From contig OZ025265.1 of the NCBI GenBank assembly GCA_964019135.1, positions 1,550,001 through 1,614,000 on the forward strand: a stretch of DNA of 64,000 nt, written 5' to 3'. The translations under genes were made by a program, and so were the position numbers. Under the pieces are notes generated by a model, which saw nothing but the letters and a program-made list of their open reading frames with translations, was not told the DNA's origin and did no database searches. Each line of letters begins with the position of its first letter. The first letter of the stretch is position 1. Source of the DNA: Arenicola marina. Lineage: Eukaryota > Annelida > Polychaeta > Arenicolidae. Shown in pieces: positions 1 to 12,800 of this stretch.

Positions 1-3000
1 CATCTCTTTCCCTCCCTCCCCCATCTTTCTCCCTCCCTCCCTCATCTCTCTCCCTCCCTCCCCCATCGCTCTCCCTCCCTCCCCCATCTCTCTCCCTCCC
101 TCCCTCCCCCATCTCTCTCCCTCCCTCCCTCATCTCTCTCCCTCCCTCCCCCATCTCTCTCCTTCCCTCCCTCATCTCTCTCCCTCCCTCCCCCATCTCT
201 CTCCCTTCCTCCCTCATCGCTCTCCCTCTCTCCCCCATCTCTCTCCCTTCCTCCCCCATCTCTCTCCATCCCTCCCCCATCGCTCTCCCTCCCTCCCCCA
301 CCTCTCTCCCTCCCTCCCCCATCTCTCTCCCTCCCTCCCCCATCTCTCTCCCTCCCTCTCCCATCTCTCTCCCTCCCTCCCCCATCTCTCTCCCTCCCTC
401 CCCCATCTCTCTCCATTCCTCTCCCATCTCTCTCCCTCCCTCCCCCATCTCTCTCCCTCCCTCCCCCATTTCTCTCCCTCTCTCCCCCATCGTTCTCCAT
501 CCCTCCCCTCTCTCTCTCCCTCCCTCCCCCATCGCTCTCCCTCCCTCCCCCATCTCTCTCCATTCCTCCACCATCGCTCTCCCTCCCTCCACCATCGCTC
601 TCCCTCCCTCCCCATCTCTCTCCCTCCCTCCCCCATCTCTCTCCCTCCCTTCCCCAACTCTCTCCCTCCCTCCCCCATCTCTCTCCCTCCCTCCCCCATC
701 TCTCGCCCTCCCTCCCCCATCTCTCTCCCTCCCTCCCCCATCTCTCTCCCTCCCTTCCCCAACTCTCTCCCTCCCTCCCCATCTCTCTCCCTCCCTCCCC
801 CATCTCTCGCCCTCCCTCCCCCATCTCTCTCCCTCCCTCCCCCATCTCTCTCCATCCCTCCCCCATCGCTCTCCCTCCCTCCCCCACCTCTCTCCCTCCC
901 TCCCCCATCGCTCTCCATCCCTCCCCATCTCTCTCCCTCCCTCCCCCATCTCTCTCCCTCCCTCTCCCATCTCTCTCCCTCCCTCCCCCATCGCTCTCCC
1001 TCCCTCCCCCATCTCTCTCCCTCTCTCCCCCATCTCTCTCCCTCCCTCCCCCATCTCTCTCCCTCCCTTCCCCAACTCTCTCCCTCCCTTCCCCAACTCT
1101 CTCCCTCCCTCCCCCATCTCTCTCCCTCCCTCCCCCATCTCTCGCCCTCCCTCCCCCATCTCTCTCCCTCCCTCCCCCATCTCTCTCCCTCCCTTCCCCA
1201 ACTCTCTCCCTCCCTCCCCCATCTCTCTCCCTCCCTCCCCCATCTCTCTCCCTCCCTCCCCCATCTCTCGCCCTCCCTCCCCCATCTCTCTCCCTCCCTC
1301 CCCCATCTCTCTCCATCCCTCCCCCATCGCTCTCCCTCCCTCCCCCACCTCTCTCCCTCCCTCCCCCATCGCTCTCCATCCCTCCCCATCTCTCTCCCTC
1401 CCTCCCCCATCTCTCTCCCTCCCTCTCCCATCTCTCTCCCTCCCTCCCCCATCGCTCTCCCTCCCTCCCCCATCTCTCTCCCTCTCTCCCCCATCTCTCT
1501 CCCTCCCTCCCCCATCTCTCTCCCTCCCTTCCCCAACTCTCTCCCTCCCTTCCCCAACTCTCTCCATCCCTCCCCCATCTCTCTCCATCCCTCCCTCATC
1601 GCTCTCCCTCCCTCCCCCATCTCTCTCCCTCTCTCCCCCATCTCTCTCCCTCCCTCCCCCATCTCTCTCCCTCCCTTCCCCAACTCTCTCCCTCCCTTCC
1701 CCAACTCTCTCCATCCCTCCCCCATCTCTCTCCATCCCTCCCTCATCTCTCGCCCTCCCTCCCCCATCTCTCTCCCTCCCTCCCCCATCTCTCTCCCTCC
1801 CTCCCCCATCTCTCTCCCTCCCTTTCCCAACTCTCTCCCTTCCTCCCCCATCTCTCTCCCTCCCTCCCCCATCTCTCTCCCTCCCTCCCCCATCTCTCTC
1901 CCTCCCTTCCCCAACTCTCTCCCTCCCTCCCCTATCTCTCTCCCTCCCTCCCCCATCTCTCTCCCTCCCTCCCCCATCTCTCTCCCTCCCTCCCCCATCT
2001 CTCTCCCTCCCTCCCCCATCTCTCTCCCTCCCTCCCCCATCTCTCTCCCTCCCTCCCCCATCTCTCTCCCTCCCTCCCCCATCTCTCTCCCTCCCTCCCC
2101 CATCTCTCTCCCTCCCTCCCCCATCTCTCTCCCTCCCTCCCCCATCTCTCTCCCTCCCTCCTCCATCGCTCTCCATCCCTCCCCCATCTCTCTCCATCCC
2201 TCCCTCCCCCATCGCTCTCCATCCCTCCCCCATCTCTCTCCCTCCCTCTTCCATCGCTTTCCATCCCTCCCCCATCTCTCTCCATCCCTCCCCCATCTCT
2301 CTCCCTCCCTCCCCCATCTCTCTCCATCCCTCCCTCCCCCATCGCTCTCCCTCCCTCCCCCATCTCTCTCCCTCCCTCCCCCATCTTTCTCCCTCCCTCC
2401 CCATCTCTCTCCCTCCCTCCCCCATCTCTCTCCCTCCCTCCCCCATCTCTCTCCCTCCCTCCCCCATCTCTCTCCCTCCCTCCCTCATCTCTCTCCCTCC
2501 CTCCCCCATCTTTCTCCCTCCCTCCCCCATCTCTCTCCCTCCCTCCCCCATCTCTCTCCCTCCCTCCCTCATCTCTCTCCCTCCCTCCCCCATCTCTCTC
2601 CCTCCCTCCCCCATCTCTCTCCCTCCCTCCCCCATCGCTCTCCCTCCCTCCCCCATCTCTCTCCCTCCCTCCCCCATCTCTCTCCCTCCCTCCCTCATCT
2701 CTCTCCCTCCCTCCCCCATCTCTCTCCCTCCCTCCCCCATCTCTTTCCCTCCCTCCCCCATCTTTCTCCCTCCCTCCCTCATCTCTCTCCCTCCCTCCCC
2801 CATCTCTCTCCCTCCCTCCCCCATCTCTCTCCCTCCCTCCCCCATCTCTCTCTCTCCCTCCCCCATCTCTCTCCATCCCTCCCTCATCTCTCTCCCTCCC
2901 TCCCCCATCTCTCTCCCTCCCTCCCCCATCTCTCTCTCTCTCTCCCCCATCTCTCTCCATCCCTCCCTCATCTCTCTCCCACCCTCCCCCATCTCTCTCT

Positions 3001-4988
3001 CTCCCTCCCCCATCTCTCTCCATCCCTCCCTCATCTCTCTCCCTCCCTCCCCATCTCTCTCCCTCCCTCCCCCATCTCTCTCCCTCCCTCCCCCATCTCT
3101 CTCCCTCCCTCCCCCATCTCTCTCCCTCCCTCCCTCATCTCTCTCCCTCCCTCCCCCATCTCTCTCCCTCCCTCCCCCATCTCTCTCCCTGCCTCCCCCA
3201 TCTCTCTCCCTCCCTCCCCCATCTCTCTCCCTCCCTCCCTCATCTCTCTCCCTCCCTCCCCCATCTCTCTCCCTCCCTCCCCCATCTCTTTCCCTCCCTC
3301 CCCCATCTTTCTCCCTCCCTCCCGCATCTCTCTCCCTCCCTCCCCCATCTCTCTCCCTCCCTCCCCCATCTCTCTCCCTCCCTCCCCCATCTCTCTCTCT
3401 TCCTCCCCCATCTCTCTCCATCCCTCCCTCATCTCTCTCCCTCCCTGCCCCATCTCTCTCCCTCCCTCCCCCATCGCTTTCCATCCCTCCCCTATCTCTC
3501 TCCCTCCCTCCCCCATCGCTCTCCATCCCTCCCCCATCTCTCTCCATCCCTCCCTCCCCCATCTCTCTCCATCCCTCCCTCCCCCATCGCTCTCCCTCCC
3601 TCCCCCATCTCTCTCCCTCCCTCCCTCCGCCATCTCTCTCCCTCCCTCCCTCATCTCTCTCCCTCCCTCCCCCATCTCTCTCCTTCCCTCCCTCATCTCT
3701 CTCCCTCCCTCCCCATCTCTCTCCCTTCCTCCCTCATCGCTCTCCCTCTCTCCCCCATCTCTCTCCCTCCCTCCCCCATCTCTCTCCATCCCTCCCCCAT
3801 CGCTCTCCCTCCCTCCCCCACCTCTCTCCCTCCCTCCCCCATCTCTCTCCCTCCCTCCCCCATCTCTCTCCCTCCCTCTCCCATCTCTCTCCCTCCCTCC
3901 CCCATCTCTCTCCCTCCCTCCCCCATCTCTCTCCATTTCTCTCCCATCTCTCTCCCTCCCTCCCCCATCTCTCTCCCTCCCTCCCCCATTTCTCTCCCTC
4001 TCTCCCCCATCGTTCTCCATCCCTCCCCTCTCTCTCTCCCTCCCTCCCCCATCGCTCTCCCTCCCTCCCCCATCTCTCTCCATTCCTCCACCAACGCTCT
4101 CCCTCCCTCCACCATCGCTCTCCCTCCCTCCCCCATCTCTCTCCCTCCCTCCCCCATCTCTCTCCCTCCCTTCCCCAACTCTCTCCCTCCCTCCCCCATC
4201 TCTCTCCCTCCCTCCCCTATCTCTCGCCCTCCCTCCCCCATCTCTCTCCCTCCCTCCCCCATCTCTCTCCCTCCCTCCCCGATCTCTATTCATCCCTCCC
4301 CCATCTCTCTCCCTCCCTCCCCCATCTCTCTCCCTCCCTCCCCCATCTCTCTCCCTGCCTCCCCCATCTCTCTCCCTCCCTCCCCCATCTCTCTCCCTCC
4401 CTTCCCCATCTCTCTCCCTCCCTCCCCCATCTCTCTCCCTCCCTCCCCCATCTCTCTCCCTCCCTCCCCCATCTCTCTCCCTCCCTCCCCCATCTCTCTC
4501 CCTCCCTCCCCCATCTCTCTCCCTCCCTCCCCCATCTCTCTCCCTCCCTTCCCCATCTCTCGCCCTCCCTCCCCATCTCTCTCCCTCCCTCCCCCATCTC
4601 TCTCCCTCCCTCCCCCATCTCTCTCCCTCCCTCCCCCATCTCTCTCCATCCCTCTCCCATCTCTCTCCCTCCCTCCCTTGTCTCGCTCCCTGCCTCCCCC
4701 ATCTCTCTCCCTCCCTCCCCCATCACTCTCCCTCCCTCCCCCATCTCTCTCCCTCCCTCCCTCATCGCTCTCCCTCCCTCCCCCATCTCTCTCCCTCCCT
4801 CCCCCATCTCTCTCCCTCCCTCCCCCATCTCTCTCCCTCCCTCCCCCATCTCTCTCCATCCCTCCCCCATCTCTCTCCCTCCCTCCCCCATCTCTCTCCC
4901 TCCCTCCCCCATCTCTCTCCCTCCCTCCCCCATCTCTCTCCCTCCCTCCCCCATCTCTCTCCCTCCCTCCCCCATCTCTCTCCCCTCT
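1..4988. repeat. 21-bp polypyrimidine minisatellite (CATCTCTCTCCCTCCCT... family)
   Basis: The whole interval is a tandem array of a 21-bp unit, roughly 235 copies, beginning before the left edge. The plus strand is almost entirely C and T; each unit has usually one purine, the A of CCCCATCTC, with variants CATCGCTC, CAACTCTC and CTCCATCCC. Short and long units (20, 25 bp) are scattered through it. Because 21 is a multiple of three, very long open frames arise on both strands, giving RERDGGG or REMGEGG repeats on minus and SLPPPSL on plus; I treat these as artefacts. A block of several hundred bases near 110-710 recurs near 3640-4220, and a 462-bp step (22 units) links about 900 and 1362. Confidence 0.97.
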
Positions 4989-4999
4989 CCAGGTTTCTT

Positions 5000-5131
5000 G
5001 ATCAGCTCCGTTGTTAAATCGCTATACTTCAGTCCATCTCGATCCCTCGCTTTGTGTTCTACATCTCTAGGGGTCTGGAAGGGGTAAATGGCGACACACG
5101 ACGCAGGCAGATTTGAAAAATAGACATTCGA
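5000..5131. other. Unique flank of the 21-bp array, no gene seen
   Basis: Non-repetitive sequence just right of the first array. A minus-strand open frame starts at 5275 and runs through here into the array (329 codons). Its non-repeat part, including a short charged stretch near 5010-5060 (RDRDGLKYSDLTTEL), does not match a family I know. It could be a fragment of a transposon or exon, but there is no convincing splice donor before the array, so I do not call a gene. Confidence 0.5.
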
Positions 5132-5297
5132 CATTGACCCCCAAATTCCGACACTGAGGATCTGAAAAAGCGACATCGACACAGATTTTGGAAACAAAAC
5201 GACACTAAAATTAGCCAGAAAAAAAATCAAAAAAACATTCGACATTGGGAATTTTGAAAAATCGACACTGGACACTGGAGCCCCCCTTCCTGACCCC
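5132..5297 (-). repeat. Dispersed repeat, family X copy 1
   Basis: Read on the minus strand, this segment aligns with 46381-46519 on the plus strand. Both begin with GGAAGG..CTCCAGTGT or a near variant, contain several TGTCGATTTTTC / TGTCGTTTT motifs, and share the block TCTGTGTCGA(T/C)GTCGC followed by TTTTCAG(A/G)TCCTCAGTGTCGG. The two copies are about 80 percent alike by eye with an internal indel. Repeated CAGTGTCG words suggest the element itself contains degenerate internal repeats. No open frame of note; class unknown. Confidence 0.7.
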
Positions 5298-5480
5298 TAT
5301 CTCTATATCTCTCCCATTTTCTCTTTGCCGCATCTCTCTTGCTCTTTCTTCCAGCCTCTCCTTTTCTCTGTTTGGTCTTTTTATCTATCTCTTTTTCTTC
5401 TCTATTTCAGTCCTCCCGTTGTCTGGTACGCTCCCTCTTTATCCATCCTCCGACTCCCTCCCTATCTACCCCCATCCCAC
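5298..5480. repeat. Degenerate pyrimidine-rich tract
   Basis: TCTCT-, TTTCT- and CCTCC-rich sequence without a clean period. It resembles in style the pyrimidine-rich segments at 53.4-53.95 kb and, on the minus strand, 28.07-28.77 kb. Short open frames in all three plus frames here are low-complexity (SLSF-type) and are not credible proteins. Confidence 0.6.
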
Positions 5481-5587
5481 CCTCGCCGTCTCTCCCTCAC
5501 CATGGGATGGTGTCATGGTATCCACGCGCGCGTTATGATATGCGCTTTGTCGACCGTTTACCTTAAAATCCGCCCGGTGGCGCCCCA

Positions 5588-5650
5588 TGTTCAACCGGTT
5601 GAGTGCGTAATGATTTCGCTCCCCGGGCGGAGTGTCCGAACCCGACGCCC
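5588..5650 (+). mobile_element. tRNA-like segment, possible SINE head
   Basis: TTCAACCGGTTGAGTGCG at about 5590-5607 resembles an internal pol III A box, and GTCCGAACCC at 5634-5643 is one base off a B box, about 40 bp downstream, which is tRNA-like spacing. No cloverleaf with a complete acceptor stem is evident, so this is at best a tRNA-derived SINE head or pseudo-tRNA. I saw no second copy of it in the window. Confidence 0.3.
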
Positions 5651-6298
5651 ACCACCCTTAGCGCTATGTTATATAGACATATTAAAAATAATATCCATAT
5701 GGGGAGGTTTGTGCAAACTATGTTCATGTTTGCAATATATAGAGACAAATATTGACCACTAGGATGGGGTGGGGGAAGTTTTAAATAGAGGCGCCATGTT
5801 TCTTGGGGTGGGGGGAGGAGCAAAATACCCCGCCTGGAACACCAAGCAGTGGGGGTGAAAACGTTCGTCGAATCTGTTTGAAAATACAAAAACAATTCAA
5901 ATTTTGAATTTCACTTTCTTAACAGGAATATGAGGGAATAGCCCGTTGCAGTTCCGGCGCACTTGTTCAAATCCTAATAATTAAACCTCTGTGCGACCAC
6001 TTGGCATACTTCCCACAAAGACAACCGAGGGAACTAGAGCGTCTTAGGTTGCTTTGGGTTTCTCCGGAGAGGGATTATCGAGCGAATACGCTCCATAGAG
6101 TAAGGGCCAAGGCTGTGGGGTCGGAGACACCAAAAAAACACGAATTATTTAGCAGTCATTGCGGTGGGAACAAAGGACATTCTAAACGCTCCAGGGTTGG
6201 TATGCTGGCGTGAGATAAACAAACATAGCGGCAACCAAGCGGTAAGACTGCGGGTATGGTTACCACATCAGAAACCAGACCAAGACACGACGACATAA
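5651..6298. other. No gene or element recognised
   Basis: Mixed-composition sequence. A small plus-strand open frame at 6001-6213 (70 codons) has no recognisable domain. Nothing else supportable. Confidence 0.5.
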
Positions 6299-6300
6299 AG

Positions 6301-6375
6301 TGGTTGCCATAGACTGGATGCCACAGTGACCATGGTTACCATGGACTGGATGCCACAGAGACCCTGGTTACTATT
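6301..6375. repeat. Short 32-bp direct repeat (about 2.3 copies)
   Basis: GGTTGCCATAGACTGGATG is repeated 32 bp later as GGTTACCATGGACTGGATG, followed by CCACAG(T/A)GACC and the start of a third copy (GGTTACTAT). A small, decayed tandem repeat. Confidence 0.75.
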
Positions 6376-6827
6376 GAATTCCTACATGGGTAGACCAGGC
6401 TTCCGCTCCCGTTAAACCAAACCGACGCCTCCGATAATCAGTCCTATGTCACCAGAAACATTTGTTTGGCTTCGCGGAGGCCAAACGGCGGCCGAGGACA
6501 AAAGGTGGACCCGGCAGCCCCAGGGAAATCAGATGTAGGTCGTAAAGACACCCTCTTCCGGTCACGTGACTCTCGACATTTCGCGGCCGATTGGCCACGC
6601 GGGGCTGATGCGTGCTAATGAAGAATCGAACAGCGTGTCATCTCATTAGTGGAAATTATCCTCTGGCCCGTGAGTGTCACGCCCACGGGGACTTGCACGC
6701 TGAGCGAGGTGGGCAGGGTACTTACAGGCGTGAGTGCAGCTAGTAGGGAAGGCGAGGGCAGGACGCTGTCCAACGTGTGTGAGCAACCCAGTACAACGTC
6801 CCATGTGTGTGATATCTCATGTAATGG
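6376..6827. other. Unique left flank of the 44-bp array
   Basis: No gene seen. Contains the palindromic E-box GGTCACGTGACT near 6560. The last 50 bases (TCCCATGTGTGTGATATC, ATGGCTGTGTCCC) resemble diverged monomers of the array that begins next, so the array edge is decayed rather than sharp. Confidence 0.5.
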
Positions 6828-9800
6828 CTGTGTCCCTTTGTACTGCATGGGACATGTCAGGACAGCTGTTTTTGTCCCTTTGTACTGCATGGGACATGTC
6901 AGGACAGCTGTTTTTGTCCCTTTGTACTGCATGGGACATGTCAGGACAGCTGTTCCTGTGTCTCTTAGTACTTCATGGGACATGTCAGGACAGCTGTTTT
7001 TGTCCCTTTGTACTGCATGGGACATGTCAGGACAGCTGTTTTTGTCCCTTTGTACTGCATGGGACATGTCAGGACAGCTGTTTCTGTGTCTCCTAGTACC
7101 TCATGGGACATGTCAGGACAGCTGTTTCTGTGTCTCTTAGTACTTCATGGGACATGTCAGGACAGCTGTTCCTGTGTCTCTTAGTACTTCATGGGACATG
7201 TCAGGATAGCTGTTTTTGTCCCTTTGTACTGCATGGGACATGTCAGGACAGCTGTTTTTGTCCCTTTGTACTGCATGGGACATGTCAGGACAGCTGTTTT
7301 TGTCCCTTTGTACTGCATGGGACATGTCAGGACAGCTGTTTCTGTGTCTCCTAGTACCTCATGGGACATGTCAGGACAGCTGTTTCTGTGTCTCCTAGTA
7401 CTTCATGGGACATGTCAGGACAGCTGTTCTTGTGTCTCTTAGTACTTCATGGGACATGTCAGGATAGCTGTTTTTGTCCCTTTGTACTGCATGGGACATG
7501 TCAGGACAGCTGTTTTTGTCCCTTTGTACTGCATGGGACATGTCAGGACAGCTGTTTCTGTGTCTCCTAGTACCTCATGGGACATGTCAGGACAGCTGTT
7601 TCTGTGTCTCTTAGTACTACATGGGACATGTCAGGACAGCTGTTTCTGTGTCTCTTAGTACTTCATGGGACATGTCAGGACAGCTGTTTCTGTGTCCCTT
7701 GGTACTTCATGGGACATTTCAGGACAGCTGTTTCTGTGTCTCCTAGTACTTCATGGGACACGTCAGGACAGCTGTTTCTGTGTCTCTTAGTACTTCATGG
7801 GACATGTCAGGAGAGCTGTTTCTGTGTCTCTTGGTACTTCACGGGACATGTCAGGACAGCTGTTTCTGTGTCTCTCAGTACTATATGGGACATGTCAGAA
7901 CAGCTGTTTTTGCGTCCCTTGGTACTTCACGGGACATGTCAGGACAGCTGTTTCTGTGTCTCTTAGTACTACATGGAACATGTCAGGACAGCTGTTTCTG
8001 TGTCTCTTAGCACTATATGGGACATGTCAGGACAGCTGTTTCTGTGTCCCTTGGTACTTCACGGGACATGTCAGGACAGCTGTTTCTATGTCTCTTAGTA
8101 CTACATGGGACATGTCAGGACAGCTGTTTCTGTGTCTCTTAGTACTACATGGGACATATCAGGACATCTGTTTCTGTGTCTCTTAGTACTTCATGGGACA
8201 TGTCAGGACAGCTGTTTCTGTGTCTCTTAGTACTACATGGGTCATGTCAGGACAGCTGCTTCTGTGTCTCCTAGTACTTCATGGGACATGTCAGGACAGC
8301 TGTTTCTGTGTCTCTTAGTACTACATGAGACATGTCAGGACAGCTGTTTCTGTGTCTCTTAGTACTACATGGGACATGTCAGGACAGCTGTTTCTGTGTC
8401 TCTTAGTACTACATGGGACATGTCAGGACAGCTGTTTTTGACCCTTTGTACTGCATGGGACATGTCAGGACAGCGGTTTCTGTGTCTCCTAGTACTTCAT
8501 GGGACATGTCAGGACAGCTGTTCCTGTGTCTCTTAGTACTTCATGGGACATGTCAGGACAGCTGTTTTTGTCCCTTTGTACTGCATGGGACACGTCAGGA
8601 CAGCTGTTTCTGTGTCTCTTAGTACTTCATGGGACCTGTCAGGACAGCTGTTCCTGTGTCTCTTAGTACTTCATGGGACATGTCAGGACAGCTGTTTTTG
8701 TCCCTTTGTACTGCATGGGACATGTCAGGACAGCTGTTTTTGTCCCTTTGTACTGCATGGGACATGTCAGGACAGCTGTTTCTGTGTCTCCTAGTACCTC
8801 ATGGGACATGTCAGGACAGCTGTTTCTGTGTCTCTTAGTACTACATGGGACATGTCAGGACAACTGTTTCTGTGTCTCTTAGTACTTCATGGGACATGTC
8901 AGGACAGCTGTTTCTGTGTCCCTTGGTACTTCGTGGGACATTTCAGGACAGCTGTTTCTGTGTCTCCTAGTACTTCATGGGACACGTCAGGACAGCTGTT
9001 TCTGTGTCTCTTAGTACTTCATGGGACATGTCAGGAGAGCTGTTTCTGTGTCTCTTGGTACTTCATGGGACATGTCAGGACAGCTGTTTCTGTGTCTCTC
9101 AGTACTATATGGGACATGTCAGAACAGCTGTTTCTGTGTCCCTTGGTACTTCACGGGACATGTCAGGACAGCTGTTTCTGTGTCTCTTAGTACTACATGG
9201 GACATGTCAGGACAGCTGTTTTTCTGTGTCTTTTAGTACTTCATGGGACATGTCAGGACAGCTGTTTCTGTGTCTCTTAGTACTATATGGGACATGTCAG
9301 GACAGCTGTTTCTGTGTCCCTTGGTACTTCACGGGACATGTCAGGACAGCTGTTTCTATGTCTCCTAGTACTACATGGGACATGTCAGGACAGCTGTTTC
9401 TGTGTCTCTTAGTACTTCATGGGACATGTCAGGACAGCTGTTTCTGTGTCTCTCAGCACTATATGGGACATGTCAGGACAGCTGTTTCTGTGTCCCTTGG
9501 TACTTCACGGGACATGTCAGGACGGCTGTTTCTGTGTCTCTTAGTACTATATGGGACATGTCAGGACAGCTGTTTCTGTGTCCCTTGGTACTTCACGGGA
9601 CATGTCAGGACAGCTGTTTCTGTGTCCCTTAGTACTTCATGGGACATGTCAGGACAGCTGTTTCTGTGTCTCTTAGTACTACATGGGACATATCAGGACA
9701 TCTGTTTCTGTGTCTCTTAGTACTTCATGGGACATGTCAGGACAGCTGTTTCTGTGTCTCTTAGTACTACATGGGTCATGTCAGGACAGCTGCTTCTGTG

Positions 9801-12800
9801 TCTCCTAGAACTTCATGGGACATGTCAGGACAGCTGTTTCTGTGTCTCTTAGTACTACATGGGACATGTCAGGACAGCTGTTTCTGTGTCCCTTGGTACT
9901 TCATGGGACATGTCAGGACAGCTGTTTCTGTGTCTCTTAGTACTTCATGGGACATGTCAGGACAGCTGTTTCTGTGTCTCTTGGTACTTCATGGGACATG
10001 TCAGGACAGCTGTTTCTGTGTCTCCTAGTACTACATGGGACATGTCAGGACAGCTGTTTCTGTGTCTCTTAGTACTTCATGGGACATGTCAGGACAGCTG
10101 TTTCTGTGTCTCTTAGTACTTCATGGGACATGTCAGGACAGCTGTTTATGTGTCTCTTTGTACTTCACGGGACATGTCAGGACAGCTGTTTCTGTGTCTC
10201 TTAGTACTTCATGGGACATGTCTGGACAGCTGTTTCTGTGTCTCTTAGTACTTGATGGGACATGTCAGGACAGCTGTTTCTGTGTCTCTTAGTACTACAT
10301 GGGACATGTCAGGACAGTTGTTTCTGTGTCCCTTGGTACTTCATGGGACATGTCAGGACAGCTGTTTCTGGGTCTCTTAGTACTATATGGGACATGTCAG
10401 GACAGCTGTTTCAGTGTCCCTTGGTACTTCACGGGACATGTCAGGACAGCTGTTTCTGTCTCCCTTAGTACTTCATGGGACATGTCAGGACAGCTGTTTC
10501 TGTGTCTCTTAGTACTACATGGGACATATCAGGACATCTGTTTCTGTGTCTCTTAGTACTTCATGGGACATGTCAGACAGCTGTTTCTGTGTCTCTTAGT
10601 ACTACATGGGTCATGTCAGGACAGCTGCTTCTGTGTCTCCTAGTACTTCATGGGACATGTCAGGACAGCTGTTTCTGTGTCTCTTAGTACTACATGAGAC
10701 ATGTCAGGACAGCTGTTTCTGTGTCTCTTAGCACTACATGGGACATGTCAGGACAGCTGTTTCTGTGTCTCTTAGTACTACATGGGACATGTCAGGACAG
10801 CTGTTTCTGTGTCCCTTGGTACTTCATGGGACATGTCAGGACAGCTGTTTCTGTGTCTCTTAGTACTTCATGGGACATGTCAGGACAGCTGTTTCTGTGT
10901 CTCTTGGTACTTCATGGGACATGTCAGGACAGCTGTTTCTGTGTCTCCTAGTACTACATGGGACATGTCAGGACAGCTGTTTCTGTGTCTCTTAGTACTT
11001 CATGGGACATGTCAGGACAGCTGTTTATGTGTCTCTTAGTACTTCACGGGACATGTCAGGACAGCTGTTTCTGTGTCTCTTAGTACTTCATGGGACATGT
11101 CAGGACAGCTGTTTCTGTGTCTCTTAGAACTTCATGGGACATGTCAGGACAGCTGTTTCTGTGTCTCTTAGTACTTCATGGGACATGTCAGGACAGCTGT
11201 TTCTGTGTCTCTTAGTACTACATGGGACATGTCAGGACAGCTGTTTCTGTGTCCCTTGGTACTTCATGGAACATGTCAGGACAGCTGTTTCTGTGTCTCT
11301 TAGTACTACATGGGACATGTCAGGACAGCTGTTTATGTGTCTCTTAGTACTTCACGGGACATGTCAGGACAGCTGTTTCTGTGTCTCTTAGTACTTCATG
11401 GGACATGTCAGGACAGCTGTTTCTGTGTCTCTTAGTACTTCATGGGACATGTCAGGACAGCTGTTTCTGTGTCTCTTAGTACTACATGGGACATGTCAGG
11501 ACAGCTGTTTCTGTGTCCCTTGGTACTTCATGGGACATGTCAGGACAGCTGTTTCTGGGTCTCTTAGTACTATATGGGACATGTCAGGACAGCTGTTTCT
11601 GTGTCCCTTGGTACTTCACGGGACATGTCAGGACAGCTGTTTCTGTGTCCCTTAGTACTTCATGGGACATGTCAGGACAGCTGTTTCTGTGTCTCTTAGT
11701 ACTACATGGGACATATCAGGACATCTGTTTCTGTGTCTCTTAGTACTTCATGGGACATGTCAGGACAGCTGTTTCTGTGTCTCTTAGTACCACATGGGTC
11801 ATGTCAGGACAGCTGCTTCTGTGTCTCCTAGTACTTCATGGGACATGTCAGGACAGCTGTTTCTGTGTCTCTTAGTACTACATGAGACATGTCAGGACAG
11901 CTGTTTCTGTGTCTCTTAGTACTACATGGGACATGTCAGGACAACTGTTTCTGTGTCTCTTAGTACTACATGGGACATGTCAGGACAGCTGTTTCTGTGT
12001 CCCTTGGTACTTCATGGGACATGTCAGGACAGCTGTTCCTGTGTCTCTTAGTACTTCATGGGACATGTCAGGACAGCTGTTTCTGTGTCTCTTGGTACTT
12101 CATGGGACATGTCAGGACAGCTGTTTCTGTGTCTCCTAGTACTACATGGGACATGTCAGGACAGCTGTTTCTGTGTCTCTTAGTACTTCATGGGACATGT
12201 CAGGACAGCTGTTTCTGTGTCTCTTAGTACTTCATGGGACATGTCAGGACAGCTGTTTATGTGTCTCTTAGTACTTCACGGGACATGTCAGGACAGCTGT
12301 TTCTGTGTCTCTTAGTACTTCATGGGACATGTCAGGACAGCTGTTTCTGTGTCTCTTAGTACTTCATGGGACATGTCAGGACAGCTGTTTCTGTGTCTCT
12401 TAGTACTACATGGGACATGTCAGGACAGCTGTTTCTGTGTCCCTTGGTACTTCATGGGACATGTCAGGACAGCTGTTTCTGGGTCTCTTAGTACTATATG
12501 GGACATGTCAGGACAGCTGCTTCTGTGTCTCCTAGTACTTCATGGGACATGTCAGGACAGCTGTTTCTGTGTCTCTTAGTACTACATGAGACATGTCAGG
12601 ACAGCTGTTTCTGTGTCTCTTAGTACTACATGGGACATGTCAGGACAGCTGTTTCTGTGTCTCTTAGTACTACATGGGACATGTCAGGACAGCTGTTTCT
12701 GTGTCCCTTGGTACTTCATGGGACATGTCAGGACAGCTCTTCCTGTGTCTCTTAGTACTTCATGGGACATGTCAGGACAGCTCTTTCTGTGTCTCTTGGT

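Noticed and set aside
42..4859. Long minus-strand open frames (up to 657 codons) with RERDGGG / REMGEGG repeats
   Set aside because: The 21-bp unit is a multiple of three without stops on that strand, so long frames are automatic. They shift frame at odd-length units and overlap each other.
4678..5001. Plus-strand SLPPPSL repeat frame
   Set aside because: Direct translation of the pyrimidine array; no unique coding sequence on either side.
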